64,000 nt of DNA from Flavobacterium aciduliphilum (GCF_003268855.1 NZ_QLSZ01000003.1:124001-188000), one strand, 5' to 3'. Positions 16,241 to 25,969 are shown, counted from the first letter of the stretch. Notes: generated by a model not told the origin, from the letters alone. Translations and numbers: made by a program.

Positions 16241-16660
16241 CTATGGTGAAGTAGGGTCAAAATCGTCCTCTTTTTTTTGTTCATAAGAGACCATATCAGG
16301 TACAACTCCGTGCTCCATCGTTCCTAAACATTCATTCTCATACAAAAAACTATTCTTTGAGGGTATTTTTTCCGAAAAAGAACTCTTTTCCTCTATAAGG
16401 TCTTGCTGTTCCATATCATTTTTTTGGGAAGCATCAGTTGATATAGGAGTTATTTTCCCTTTTAATGCTTCAAATGCATTGATAGTATTCTTAAAAGCAT
16501 CAATAGATTGCTCTGCCTCATTCAAATGAACCAATACTTTTTTTAACTTTTTCTCTAACTTTTTAGTTTTGTAAAATAATCGTAGTACGAAAATACTATA
16601 TACAATAAATAGTATTGTAAAGAAAAAGATCATAGTTTTAAAGTTTATCAAAAGTAACAT
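16241..16660 (-). CDS. Small membrane-anchored coiled-coil protein
   Basis: Up to 139 residues with a single N-terminal transmembrane helix (IFFFTILFIVYSIFVLRLFY), then a basic coiled coil (KTKKLEKKLKKVLVHLNEAEQ) and a long acidic, probably disordered tail. The start may be at 16660 or at the internal ATG at 16633, just before the hydrophobic stretch. The gene stands 88 nt after the ADP-ribosylglycohydrolase gene and 105 nt before the helicase gene on the same strand. No enzymatic motif is present. Confidence 0.6.
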   Translation of the reverse strand: MLLLINFKTMIFFFTILFIVYSIFVLRLFYKTKKLEKKLKKVLVHLNEAEQSIDAFKNTINAFEALKGKITPISTDASQKNDMEQQDLIEEKSSFSEKIPSKNSFLYENECLGTMEHGVVPDMVSYEQKKEDDFDPTSP

Positions 16661-16748
16661 CTTCTAAATTTCACACACTAATAATCAACAACAGATTGGG
16701 GCCGGTTACGAATAAATCACTATTTTAGAATTCAGTAATTTCATTTAT

Positions 16749-17717
16749 TTAAGAAATCAATTTATCCCCCAATTGGGTTCCTAACGCAACAATAGCATCC
16801 AATCTTTTAATGACTTTAACCCAATCCTCAGGGATACTATTCGCCCCATAATAAAGACCCGCTAATCCTCCTGCTATAGCGCCTGTAGTATCGGTATCGT
16901 GACCTAAATTTACGACCGATAAAACAACACTTGCATAATCACTTTCATGCATAAAGCACCACAAACTGGCTTCAAGTGCCTCAATAACATACCCTCCAGA
17001 TTTTAAATCTTCTCGTTTCGTCTCCAAAATAGGATTAGAGATGATTCTTCTAAAATGGTGTCGTTCCGATTGCTCAAAATTAATTTTTTCCCACAATTCA
17101 ATCACATCAGCTCTCATGTGTTCATAGGCCGCTTCCTTAGCAGCTCCATTAAGCACATGCTCTGCTAATTTCAAATAAATAAAACAACTCATAGCGGCTC
17201 TAATGTGTTTGTGGGTTAATGAGGAAACATCCCAAATGAATCCAAATTGCTCTTCCAAACTTTTATCTTTTATATAAAACAACAAAGGAAGAATACGCAT
17301 CAGAGAACCGTTTCCATTATCATATTCACTAGCGTAATTTTTAAGGTTTTTTAAGGATTCAAGGTCATTACATGAAATGATTTCTTCTAATTGTTGTATA
17401 GCATGTTGGGTCGTGATACCAATATCAAAAACATATCCTGTAGCCGTCCAATAAGACTCATTTTTCCATCGGATAAAATGTCTAGCAATATCAAGCAAAT
17501 CATACTCTTTTGCAAGAGATGCAGCCAAACAAAAAGTTAACGAACTATCATCAGACCACGTCCCTATAGGCTGATAATGAGTGCCATATTCCGTCATCCC
17601 AGTAGCACGATGCGCAAGCATCTCAGAGGTGCTTTTAAACTCATACGGAACACCAAGGGCATCCCCTACCGCTACACCAAGAAGACAATCTATTACTTTA
17701 TTAGAGGAAATGTTCAT
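16749..17717 (-). CDS. ADP-ribosylglycohydrolase (DraG/ARH family)
   Basis: This 322-residue enzyme should remove ADP-ribose from modified proteins or nucleic acids using two metal ions. Motifs in order: GVAVGDALGVPYEF at about 14-27; GTWSDDSSLTF, the T-x-D-D metal-binding box; YDNGNGSLMRILPL; and HDTDTTGAIAGGLAGLYYG, the C-terminal D-T-D-T metal-binding box. All metal ligands of the family appear intact. It is first in the leftward set ARH - membrane protein - helicase - retron 1, which suggests that NAD-derived modification could be part of that locus, but the gaps (88 and 105 nt) do not prove an operon. Confidence 0.9.
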   Translation of the reverse strand: MNISSNKVIDCLLGVAVGDALGVPYEFKSTSEMLAHRATGMTEYGTHYQPIGTWSDDSSLTFCLAASLAKEYDLLDIARHFIRWKNESYWTATGYVFDIGITTQHAIQQLEEIISCNDLESLKNLKNYASEYDNGNGSLMRILPLLFYIKDKSLEEQFGFIWDVSSLTHKHIRAAMSCFIYLKLAEHVLNGAAKEAAYEHMRADVIELWEKINFEQSERHHFRRIISNPILETKREDLKSGGYVIEALEASLWCFMHESDYASVVLSVVNLGHDTDTTGAIAGGLAGLYYGANSIPEDWVKVIKRLDAIVALGTQLGDKLIS

Positions 17718-17852
17718 TTTTATAGTTTTTATGGGTTGATTTTATTTTGCTCTTCTAATCGTTTTAAAAGTTGAGATTAAAAAAATTAGGTTTAGATGTC
17801 ACAAAAATGGAATAATAGGATGAAAAATAAACAAATATGAATTTTTGGTCCA

Positions 17853-20800
17853 TTACAAATGTAATTTTAAATTCCTAAAATAAATCACTCCATCATTTCC
17901 AAGTGACAATAATTTTGTTTCGTCTTCCGAAAAACTTACAAATTTTACCTTTTTCCTATTATTACTATCAACTACTTCACCATGAAAATAAAAAGAGTCA
18001 ATAATTTTATTATTTTTTACATTTAAAATATGAACTGTTTCGGATTCTTGATGACCAAAACCTCCAAATGATAATGGATCATATCCTTGCTCTGAAAGGG
18101 CCATATAATTTCCGGAAGGACTAAATGTTAAAAAGTTTTTACCTCTAATAAGTGCTACGTTTTCAATTTTATAAAAATTAATCAACAGATTTCTTAAATC
18201 ATAATCTTTCATTGAGTGTAATTGAGATGCTTTGTTGAATAAATTATCATTACAATTAATTATGTATGTATCTGGATTGCTATCATATGTTGCGAAAACT
18301 CCTTTCCTAGAAAATGCACAGGTCCATGTTGCATTTTTTGGCAAATAACTTAAAAATCTATCTTCTTCACTTATTAAGTTTTTGGTATTGTCAAAATTTA
18401 TTTTTATTATTAGAATCATACCATTAGAGGATGAAGAAGTTGTATTTCCAACAATGGAAAGATATTTATTGTCGAAACTAAATGCAGCATAATTATAAAA
18501 CCAAGTATTATTTGGAATTTCAATATCTAATTTCACATCAGTTCCAACAATTCCAATTTTAATAAATTGTCTATATGATATTATTTTATGCCTATTTTTA
18601 AAAATTGAGGAATTATTTTCAACACCAATTTGCAGTAATTTATCTTTGTTTTGATTAAAAAAACTTTCGTTATTCTCGTTGATAAGTTTTTCTAATTTTA
18701 AAAAAGTAATTTGGTCAATCTCTAAATTATCTAACAAATTTATATATAGTTTTTTAGGAGTTCTTGATTCAACAAATAACTTCCCATCTGGACTTTGAAA
18801 TTCATATAAATCAGATTGACCATAACTTATTGTTTCAAATGTTTCTGGGTCAATTATTTTAATATTTCTAGGTTCACTATTAGCCACTTCTATTTGATTA
18901 TTAGAATTAAAGCGTATGAAATTGTCACAAATAAAGACTTGTTCTGTTTCTTTCTGCACATCATAAATTACATATGAATTATCCTTTCTTCTAAAAATCA
19001 TAAATTTACCATCAGGGGAGAGATAACTTTCTTTGTATAGATCTTCTTCTATCTTAATTTCTTGTGTGCTTACTAAATTATTTGATGGATTTATTATTGT
19101 AAGATATAAATCCTCATTTCTTCGTGAAATTATTTTTTCAAAACTATTCGAAAATGAAACTAAATTGCCAATTAATGTATTTTTTAATGTCCCTGTAGAG
19201 GGATCGAAAATTTGCTTGATTGAGTTTATGAAGTAATACTCATGAAAATTATATATGCTAAAATGATCACCATTAAATGATACGTTTTTTTCATTTAATA
19301 ATGAAAATCCGTTTATTTTATCATTTTCTGAATTTGAATACCATATAGTTTTATGTTTTGAAATATATGGTGTATTGTATATTGATTTCCCTTGTATTAA
19401 GTATTTTGAAGAATCATTAGAACTAAATAATTGAAATTCTTTGTCTTTATTAATTAATAAATACGATTTGTTTAATATAGGTAAATCTACGACTTTTGTT
19501 TTAATAACATTATTGGGTATTTCTAGTAAATCTCCATCACAAAATATTTCACACTTACCGAAGTATCTTATTATCAAGAAATCTTCATTTAATAATTCTA
19601 TTCCTGTGCAATAGTTATTTCTAATGAAATTATTATTGGGATTAAGTAAATCTATTAATTTATATGTATTTATAATTGTGAAATCTGGTTTTTTAGAAAT
19701 ATCGCCATTTACAATATTATATTTTATATGTAGTAATTTTTTAATGGAATGAATTTCAAAAATCATAATTTTATTTCTCATAAAAATAATTTCGTGTTTA
19801 GTATTCTCAATACTAATTTTATCATCACTATTATTTAAATAAAATTTTTGATAGCTTATATTGCTAGAAATGCATTCATTGTGATTATTAACTATTCTTT
19901 GTACTCTTTCTTCAAAATCATTATCTTCATCATTAGATTTAAAACTATTTCCTATATGAAAAAGATAATTTAAATTTTCTTCAATATTTAAATTTAAAGT
20001 AATATCTACTTTCTTTTTGTCCTTTCCTTGGATTGGATTGGATAAATAAAAATTTGAGTCATTTTTTTCTAATAAATTTCCATTATTATCAATAAGTGTA
20101 TTATCATTTAAAGGATAAAAAAATGATTTATTTGTATTACAATTAACAAAAACAACATTTTCAAGTTGTTTAATAAGTAGATAATTTTTCGAATCATTTT
20201 TCACATAAGAAAGAATATTTTCATAAGTCAATATTGGAATTAATTTTAAATTTTTATTAAAATCGAAGCACTTAATAGAATTACTTTTTTTCTCAAACAC
20301 TAATAAAAAATTACTCTTTACGTCATAGTATATTTCTATAAAATTATCAACGAGTTCTGAAATAATACTAAAATTCTCTAATGAAAATACAGCAAAATTT
20401 GATCTTTTGCTTTCTCCTATTCCCTTATGTGTTATAAATAAAAGATGTTTGTTATCAATTTTACAAATTTCAGAAGGGCTTAATTTATTTTCTAAATAGA
20501 AAGTCTTTTTTATTTCGTCATAGATAATCATTCTGTCTTTCATTAAGTAGAAGGAATAATCAATATTATCAAAAACAAAAGCTTTTTTGAACGTACTAGA
20601 ACCCCATCTTAATAAGTCTTCAACTTTTAAGGTTTGACTAAAAATTTCACCATTAATAAAACATTTAGCAATATAATCTCCTGGTTCTTTCAGTTCTGTA
20701 ATTATTATTGGGTTATTAGTTTTAGGATAAAAAGTGTTAATTTTTTCATTCTCTTTGAACAACTCTAAAGTGATGTTATTTTGAAATGCATGTAATTGGA

Positions 20801-20864
20801 ATGAACTATTTTTAAAACCAATACTAGGAAATATTTTAAAGGGTATTTTTTTCTCAAATTCCAT
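17853..20864 (-). CDS. Large beta-propeller protein of the retron 2 operon
   Basis: This 1003-residue protein is almost entirely short beta-strands with repeated WD40/PQQ-like signatures, such as LSPDGKFMIFRRKDNSYVIYD, FSPSGNYMALSEQ and FSEDETKLLSLGNDGVIYFRN at the C-terminus. The length fits two or more seven-bladed propellers. There is no signal peptide or membrane helix, so it should be cytosolic. It begins 9 nt after the HEPN-like gene, which itself follows the retron 2 RT by 1 nt. Such propellers act as sensors or scaffolds in several defence systems; here it may bind a phage component or the RT-msDNA complex (inference). Confidence 0.75.
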   Translation of the reverse strand: MEFEKKIPFKIFPSIGFKNSSFQLHAFQNNITLELFKENEKINTFYPKTNNPIIITELKEPGDYIAKCFINGEIFSQTLKVEDLLRWGSSTFKKAFVFDNIDYSFYLMKDRMIIYDEIKKTFYLENKLSPSEICKIDNKHLLFITHKGIGESKRSNFAVFSLENFSIISELVDNFIEIYYDVKSNFLLVFEKKSNSIKCFDFNKNLKLIPILTYENILSYVKNDSKNYLLIKQLENVVFVNCNTNKSFFYPLNDNTLIDNNGNLLEKNDSNFYLSNPIQGKDKKKVDITLNLNIEENLNYLFHIGNSFKSNDEDNDFEERVQRIVNNHNECISSNISYQKFYLNNSDDKISIENTKHEIIFMRNKIMIFEIHSIKKLLHIKYNIVNGDISKKPDFTIINTYKLIDLLNPNNNFIRNNYCTGIELLNEDFLIIRYFGKCEIFCDGDLLEIPNNVIKTKVVDLPILNKSYLLINKDKEFQLFSSNDSSKYLIQGKSIYNTPYISKHKTIWYSNSENDKINGFSLLNEKNVSFNGDHFSIYNFHEYYFINSIKQIFDPSTGTLKNTLIGNLVSFSNSFEKIISRRNEDLYLTIINPSNNLVSTQEIKIEEDLYKESYLSPDGKFMIFRRKDNSYVIYDVQKETEQVFICDNFIRFNSNNQIEVANSEPRNIKIIDPETFETISYGQSDLYEFQSPDGKLFVESRTPKKLYINLLDNLEIDQITFLKLEKLINENNESFFNQNKDKLLQIGVENNSSIFKNRHKIISYRQFIKIGIVGTDVKLDIEIPNNTWFYNYAAFSFDNKYLSIVGNTTSSSSNGMILIIKINFDNTKNLISEEDRFLSYLPKNATWTCAFSRKGVFATYDSNPDTYIINCNDNLFNKASQLHSMKDYDLRNLLINFYKIENVALIRGKNFLTFSPSGNYMALSEQGYDPLSFGGFGHQESETVHILNVKNNKIIDSFYFHGEVVDSNNRKKVKFVSFSEDETKLLSLGNDGVIYFRNLKLHL

Positions 20865-20873
20865 ATTACAATT

Positions 20874-21656
20874 TTATTTTATTAATATTATAATTGCTTG
20901 TTTCAAATAATCTAAATATATCATAATAGATTTGAAATCTTGTTTTCTTCTTTCATGTATAAATTTAGCTTTAAAATATATATTCTGCTCATGTTTTTCA
21001 AATTCATTTAATTCTTGATAACCTTCTAAATTAAATTTTTTTAAGCTGGCAGTTGCTAATATAGAATCCTCATTATTTATTTGTAAGCTATTTCTATGGC
21101 TTATTTCATTTCTTAATTTACTTATAAAGTCTAAATAATATTTTAATTTATAATCCAATCCATTGAGTTTTATAAAAGCATTGAGTTTATAACTATATGG
21201 AATTGAATGGATATTTTTAGGTAATGAGGATGGTGTGTAATCAGCATTAATTTTCAAAATTTCAACAACTTTACTAAGGTCTACATGTTTAGTAATATAA
21301 AAAAAATTCAATAATTCTTCAGCTTGCATATGAGCATACCTGCAATACTCATCAAAATTGATTGTATTATTAATTTTACCCAATCTGTACTTAGACATCT
21401 CTATACAATCTCTAAACAGTTGATTTCTTACGTTTTCATTCTTTATGTCAGAATAATCAATTACTTCTACACCATCAATCATTAAATATTTTTGAATAGC
21501 ATTTAGCTTATCTACAATATCTGGGTTATTCAAGTTATTATGTTGAATAAATTTATTTTCTAATCTTTCCCTAAACCACAAATTCTCCTCCTGACTGCAT
21601 ATTTCATCAATCAAGAGAAGCAACTTTTCTAAACTCTCTTTACTATACTTAGCCAT
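20874..21656 (-). CDS. HEPN-like protein, candidate retron 2 effector
   Basis: This 260-residue all-helical protein contains KLRNEISHRN at 180-189; R182-N-E-I-S-H187 fits the R-x4-6-H catalytic motif of HEPN ribonucleases, and the polar residue after Arg is the usual Asn. Flanking helices (YYLDFISKLRNEIS; then a helix-rich tail with RRKQDFKS) match a HEPN four-helix bundle. Its ATG lies 1 nt after the stop of the retron RT gene, so it is translationally coupled to it. HEPN toxins cleave RNA in abortive-infection systems, so an RT-msDNA-controlled RNase is the simplest idea. The motif is short, so the family call is moderate. Confidence 0.6.
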   Translation of the reverse strand: MAKYSKESLEKLLLLIDEICSQEENLWFRERLENKFIQHNNLNNPDIVDKLNAIQKYLMIDGVEVIDYSDIKNENVRNQLFRDCIEMSKYRLGKINNTINFDEYCRYAHMQAEELLNFFYITKHVDLSKVVEILKINADYTPSSLPKNIHSIPYSYKLNAFIKLNGLDYKLKYYLDFISKLRNEISHRNSLQINNEDSILATASLKKFNLEGYQELNEFEKHEQNIYFKAKFIHERRKQDFKSIMIYLDYLKQAIIILIK

Positions 21657-21657
21657 A

Positions 21658-22986
21658 CTATTTTTTATAATGCGTCATTGCTTCATCTAGTCCAACATCA
21701 AATATCAAATCTACAATAGTAGCTTTCTCATTATTATTTTTAGATGCAGTACCAACTAACAAATCAAATCGTTCCTTCAATTTCAAATAAGTCCCATCAT
21801 TAGCTCCTTTTACCATTTTCAAATATAATAATTTACCCTCAACAACCATTGCCATATTAGGCTTCTCAAATTTTATGTGCCCCTTATCAGATAAATAATA
21901 ATTTAGAAAAAAAGCATAAGCTTTATCATATCCATAACGCTCCCAAAAATACAACCATTGACGTAACTGTTTCACATAACGTCGAGTTACGTTAATTTTA
22001 TCATTAACTACCAAACCTGTAACTTCCTGGCGGTATCCTCTTTTTTGTAAACGAACTTTACTTTCTTTAATATGAAAATTTTGCTCACTAATAATTTTTC
22101 GTACTTCGCAATCAAAAGAACTACCAGCAACAAAAATCTTTTCCACTTTTGAGTCACTTACCTCATAGGTATTGTGTTTACTACTAAACGTAATATCATC
22201 AGCATAACGGGTATAGTTTAGCCCAAATCGTTTGGCTACACCAGTTAATCGTCTATCCAATTTTTCGCAAATAATATTGGTAATAGCTGGAGACGTTGGA
22301 GCGCCTTGCGGCAAAACTGAAGTTGTAACAGTAATCCATTTTCCTTCCTGAAAACGCTCCACTTCCATAGGCGTACAACAAATCGTTGCTATAAAATTAG
22401 CAAGGGTTCGCCTTTCATTAGAATTTCCCAAATTAAATGGAGCTACCAATAACCTACCCCATACTCGAGATTTATCAATACTAGGAAAAAAATCTTTCAA
22501 ATCAATATTATACACATAGGTTTGACCAACATGCTTCTTAGCATTATCAACAATTGATTTTCCTAATACAAAACCCGTAGCGGCACTATGCGGCTCATAC
22601 AAGCATTGCAAAACAAGACACAATGCTTTCTGAAATTCTTTTAATCCTTTTATTGGAGCATGAATCGTTCGGTCTTTTCCTGATTTCTTTTTAATAGCAA
22701 AGCTAGTGTAACAACTTTTTCTTTGTTGATTTTTCTTTTCAACAATCACATTTTCATTGATAACAACTGAATCACCCGATAGGTCAATTTGAAAATCTAT
22801 TTTAGATTTGAAAGTGCTACTATCTTTTGTCAAATAATAGTTGAATTGTTTTTCAGAAAATGGAATGGTCTTTTCACCGTAAATTTCTAGTTTAGCTAAA
22901 TTCAATAACGATAAAAAATCAGACTTTGTCTGCATTGTTTTAAATGCTGTTTGAATTTGTTTCCTAAACTCGAAAGTAATGATCAT
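21658..22986 (-). CDS. Retron reverse transcriptase (retron 2)
   Basis: This 442-residue retron-type RT, longer than retron 1's, has an N-terminal extension of about 90 residues, KKKSGKDRTIHAP, motif X NAKKH at 148-152, YNIDLKDFFPSI (motif A), LPQGAPTSP, YADD at 261-264 and VTG at 322-324. An insertion between motifs A and B (around 180-225) is larger than in the first RT. About 29 nt upstream lies the a2 end of a clear ncRNA candidate. It is followed by the HEPN-like gene (1-nt gap) and the beta-propeller gene. The two RTs in this window are only distantly alike, so this is not a recent duplication. Confidence 0.93.
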   Translation of the reverse strand: MIITFEFRKQIQTAFKTMQTKSDFLSLLNLAKLEIYGEKTIPFSEKQFNYYLTKDSSTFKSKIDFQIDLSGDSVVINENVIVEKKNQQRKSCYTSFAIKKKSGKDRTIHAPIKGLKEFQKALCLVLQCLYEPHSAATGFVLGKSIVDNAKKHVGQTYVYNIDLKDFFPSIDKSRVWGRLLVAPFNLGNSNERRTLANFIATICCTPMEVERFQEGKWITVTTSVLPQGAPTSPAITNIICEKLDRRLTGVAKRFGLNYTRYADDITFSSKHNTYEVSDSKVEKIFVAGSSFDCEVRKIISEQNFHIKESKVRLQKRGYRQEVTGLVVNDKINVTRRYVKQLRQWLYFWERYGYDKAYAFFLNYYLSDKGHIKFEKPNMAMVVEGKLLYLKMVKGANDGTYLKLKERFDLLVGTASKNNNEKATIVDLIFDVGLDEAMTHYKK

Positions 22987-23015
22987 GATTATGTTCTATA
23001 AAAATAGGACTTTAA

Positions 23016-23260
23016 AAAACCGTAGTGAATATTCTTCTCTATGTATTCAATAATTCAATAAATAAACAATTAAATCATATATAAATAAATACAACATATT
23101 AGTAAGGGTTTTGCCAAGAGAATTTAACTCTAAAATGACACCACTAACATTCAGTTTCAGATTGCTCCAAAACCACCAGCCGATATGAAATAATAAGAAA
23201 CTATTTCCAGCAAGCAAGTCTATCTTTCGATAGACAATTCAATATGGTAACTACGGTTTT
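23016..23260 (-). ncRNA. Retron 2 msr-msd ncRNA candidate
   Basis: The 381-nt gap between the RT and the divergent WYL gene contains a perfect 11-bp inverted repeat, AAAACCGTAGT at 23016-23026 and its complement at 23250-23260, placed like a retron a1/a2 pair and enclosing 245 nt. On the RNA strand the first hairpin after a1 is GTCTATC-GAAA-GATAGAC (23218-23235), a perfect 7-bp stem capped by a GNRA tetraloop, typical of msr. A second weaker stem (GAAATA/TATTTC) and an AGAG/CTCT stem follow. A -7 box at 23285-23292 would start transcription about 20 nt before a1. Confidence 0.8.
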
Positions 23261-23284
23261 CAAAGAACTTGTTGTTTGACTCTG

Positions 23285-23292
23285 CAAATCTA
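23285..23292 (-). promoter_or_regulatory. Candidate -7 promoter box of retron 2
   Basis: The minus strand reads TAGATTTG, an exact TAnnTTTG match, 25 nt upstream of the a1 end of the ncRNA candidate. That is where a promoter for a retron transcript should be. The -33 element is not evident. Confidence 0.5.
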
Positions 23293-23327
23293 TTGTATCA
23301 CTATGCACATTAACTGCATATTTATTT

Positions 23328-23335
23328 TATCTTTG
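23328..23335 (+). promoter_or_regulatory. Candidate -7 promoter box of the second WYL gene
   Basis: The sequence TATCTTTG matches TAnnTTTG and lies 32 nt before the ATG at 23368. With the opposing box at 23285-23292 it forms a compact divergent promoter region, so the WYL protein could control both its own gene and retron 2. Confidence 0.45.
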
Positions 23336-23367
23336 TTTTTTCATTTGTAAATATAAAAAAATCTACA

Positions 23368-24399
23368 ATGGCCGTAACAAAAAACCCTCTTATTCGCTAT
23401 AAAATTTTAGATTCCTGTTTTAGAAATCCTTACAAGAAGTTCACTAAAGAACTTCTATTAGAAACCATAAACAACAAACTTATCGAACTGTTTGATGATG
23501 AATCACATTGTATAAAACTTCGTCAAATGCAAGATGACATCGCTTTCATGAAAAGTGCTGAGGGATGGAACATTGAATTAGCTGAAGAATTTGAGAGTAA
23601 AAAAAGAATCTTTCGATACGAAGACCTCAACTTTTCCATCAATAATGCACCTTTAAACGAAATAGAACTTAACGAATTCCAATCAGCCATTCAAGTACTC
23701 TCTCAGTTTGAAGGCATGCCACAATTTGAAGGAATTCAGGAAATTATAGCCAAATTAAAATACGATTTAAAATCCGAGACTAACCAACAACCCTTTATAG
23801 GTTTTGACACCAATCAAGATTTAAAAGGAATGGAATATTTTAGCCTTTTGTATAACGCAGCCCAAAAGCAAATTCCTTTACAAATTACCTATCAAGATTT
23901 TAAAGCCGAACAACCCTACACTTTTATATTTCATCCCTACTATCTAAAACAATACAACAACCGTTGGTTTATTTTTGGATTGCATGAAGAAACCATGAAA
24001 CCCGATTGGAATGTAGCCATTGACCGCATCGTATCCATTGAAACAAGTAATGCAAAATTCATCCCTAATACTACAATAAACTGGACCGACTATTTTTCAG
24101 ATATGATAGGAGTTAGTAAACCTATAGAGGGTAAAATAGAAGAAATTGTATTACACTTCAATCAATTGACAGGAAAATACATGGAAAACAAACCCTTGCA
24201 CGAAACCCAAAAACACAAATGGATTAATAACGAAACCCTAGAAGTCAAAATCAAAGTAATCCCAAACTACGAATTGGCACGCTTGATTTTAAGTTATGGG
24301 GATAGTGTTATATTATTGAAACCAAAATATTTAAAAGATAAAATTGTTAAAATCCTTTCTCATACAATCGAAAATTACAAACCAATAATCTTCACTTAA
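23368..24399 (+). CDS. WYL-domain transcriptional regulator
   Basis: This 343-residue protein has an N-terminal helical DNA-binding region, PLIRYKILDSCFRNPYKKFTKELLL, then DDIAFMKS. A WYL domain follows (LQITYQDFKAEQPYTFIFHPYYLKQYNNRWFIFG, ending DRIVSIE) and a C-terminal WCX-like extension. The WYL triad region reads RWFIFGL. It is divergent from retron 2 and followed by the convergent seven-gene kinase operon (24521-34389). It is distinct in sequence from the other WYL protein at 6818-7816. A regulatory role over a neighbouring defence operon is likely from the family's usual context. Confidence 0.85.
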   Translation: MAVTKNPLIRYKILDSCFRNPYKKFTKELLLETINNKLIELFDDESHCIKLRQMQDDIAFMKSAEGWNIELAEEFESKKRIFRYEDLNFSINNAPLNEIELNEFQSAIQVLSQFEGMPQFEGIQEIIAKLKYDLKSETNQQPFIGFDTNQDLKGMEYFSLLYNAAQKQIPLQITYQDFKAEQPYTFIFHPYYLKQYNNRWFIFGLHEETMKPDWNVAIDRIVSIETSNAKFIPNTTINWTDYFSDMIGVSKPIEGKIEEIVLHFNQLTGKYMENKPLHETQKHKWINNETLEVKIKVIPNYELARLILSYGDSVILLKPKYLKDKIVKILSHTIENYKPIIFT

Positions 24400-24520
24400 T
24401 TAAACAAATTTGATTAATTAAAATATAAGGATGTTACAATTTGTAGCCCTTTTAATATTTTATAAAAGAAACTAGAAATAAATTCATTATTCAAAATTTC
24501 AATATCTTTAATTATTAAAA

Positions 24521-25969
24521 CTATTTTAAATGTTTGTCTCTAAATTCTTCAATTTGCTTTTTAGCTACATCATTTTGAGCAGATGCAATTTCTTTTAACA
24601 TATTAGAATGTAATTCATTTTCAATCTTATTTTTTTCAATTATTTGTTCTTGGTGTGCACTATTTTCTAATTCTCTTATTGCTTTTTGATGTAATAAATA
24701 ATCTTCTTTTCTTCGTTCTAAATCCTCTTCAATTTCTTTTTCTTTTTCATATATAGCAAAATCGTATGCGCCAAGTGGTGTTGATATCTTAGCAATTGTA
24801 GGTAAAATTTCAATTGTGAAAAATAAAATTCTAATTAACCATAAAAGAAATACAATTGTAGCACCTTCTTCATTATGAATAGTTTTTTCAATTGTTTTCC
24901 CTTTAGCATCTTTGGTATAATTTTTTTTAGTTGAAGATGCTAAATCTTCCAATATCATAAATCTTAAAACAAATCCTTTTTTAACTTTAATTTTATTCTC
25001 GAATCCGTTTTTAATGGTATCTGATTTTCGAATACTATTTGCTATGTCATTAGATTGAATTCTAACACTATTATCTAAATTATTTTTGTCATTATTTTTT
25101 TTAGTTATCCAATTAGACAAGTAATTATCTTTTTCACTTTTAGCTTTATTTAGTGCTGCCTTATCGAAACTATTTAATTTCCTTTTTTCAATATTTTTTT
25201 TAATTAACTTGTTTTGATATTTTTGCCATTCATTTGAATTATCATCTTTATTGTTCGAATTGAATTTTAATGGAACATTATTATAAGCTATATTAGCTTC
25301 TTTAGTTGCTTTATTCAATGCTGTAAGTAACGTTTGATATTGATTGTTTATTTTGTTAAAATCATCTTTAAGTTTAGTATAAATAGGATCTCCTTGAGGT
25401 TCCCCAAAAGCTAATTCGTTTTTTAATTGTACAGCATTAATACTATCTCTCTTTAAAATTCTTTCTTTATCAGTAACTGCTTCATTTCGCATAGATGCTT
25501 GTTGAACTTCATATGTTTGATCTAACTTATATTTATCCATATGAAGTTCAATATTCTCTTGAAATATTAATAACTCCAAGGGTATTGAAATAATAAAAGC
25601 AATTAATAATGCCATGATCCCCCTTGAAATTAATGGTGCCCAAAATTTCTGCTCTTTTAAAGTTGGATCTTTTTTTAGTGTAACCACCATACTTCGATCA
25701 ATACTAAATATTAATGCACTCCATAAAAGTCCAAAAATTATAGCTGTTACATAGCTTTCGCCAAAGTACCACCCAGCATAACTTCCTGAGAAAAAAGCAA
25801 GTACAGTGGTCATAAAAATGGTAAAACCAATACCAGCCTGCCTATTGTAGTCGGTAGGACAATCTTTTAATATGTTAATTTCGCAACCAGACAATAACCA
25901 GAAGAAATATTGGATTTTGGAATATTTTGGTTTAATAGGATTAAAATTATTTTGAGAATTCTTCTTCAT
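24521..25969 (-). CDS. DUF4407 membrane protein
   Basis: This 482-residue protein has paired transmembrane helices near 30-80 (GFTIFMTTVLAFFSGSYAGW; VTAIIFGLLWSALIF) followed by the DUF4407 signature SIDRSMV, another helix (ISRGIMALLIAFIISIPLELLIF), a long coiled-coil region (about 150-320), a final helix pair region (GATIVFLLWLIRILFFTIEILPTIAKI) and a charged coiled-coil tail. DUF4407 proteins are repeatedly linked to vWA/kinase clusters. It is the last gene of the operon, and its start overlaps the 204-residue membrane gene by 23 nt. Likely role: membrane-associated end-point or sensor of the kinase pathway. Confidence 0.85.
   Translation of the reverse strand: MKKNSQNNFNPIKPKYSKIQYFFWLLSGCEINILKDCPTDYNRQAGIGFTIFMTTVLAFFSGSYAGWYFGESYVTAIIFGLLWSALIFSIDRSMVVTLKKDPTLKEQKFWAPLISRGIMALLIAFIISIPLELLIFQENIELHMDKYKLDQTYEVQQASMRNEAVTDKERILKRDSINAVQLKNELAFGEPQGDPIYTKLKDDFNKINNQYQTLLTALNKATKEANIAYNNVPLKFNSNNKDDNSNEWQKYQNKLIKKNIEKRKLNSFDKAALNKAKSEKDNYLSNWITKKNNDKNNLDNSVRIQSNDIANSIRKSDTIKNGFENKIKVKKGFVLRFMILEDLASSTKKNYTKDAKGKTIEKTIHNEEGATIVFLLWLIRILFFTIEILPTIAKISTPLGAYDFAIYEKEKEIEEDLERRKEDYLLHQKAIRELENSAHQEQIIEKNKIENELHSNMLKEIASAQNDVAKKQIEEFRDKHLK

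Noticed and set aside
13904..22986. Group II intron or diversity-generating retroelement RTs
   Set aside because: Both RTs have the retron NAxxH and VTG motifs with flanking a1/a2 repeats; no intron domains V/VI, maturase domain or template/variable repeat pair is visible.
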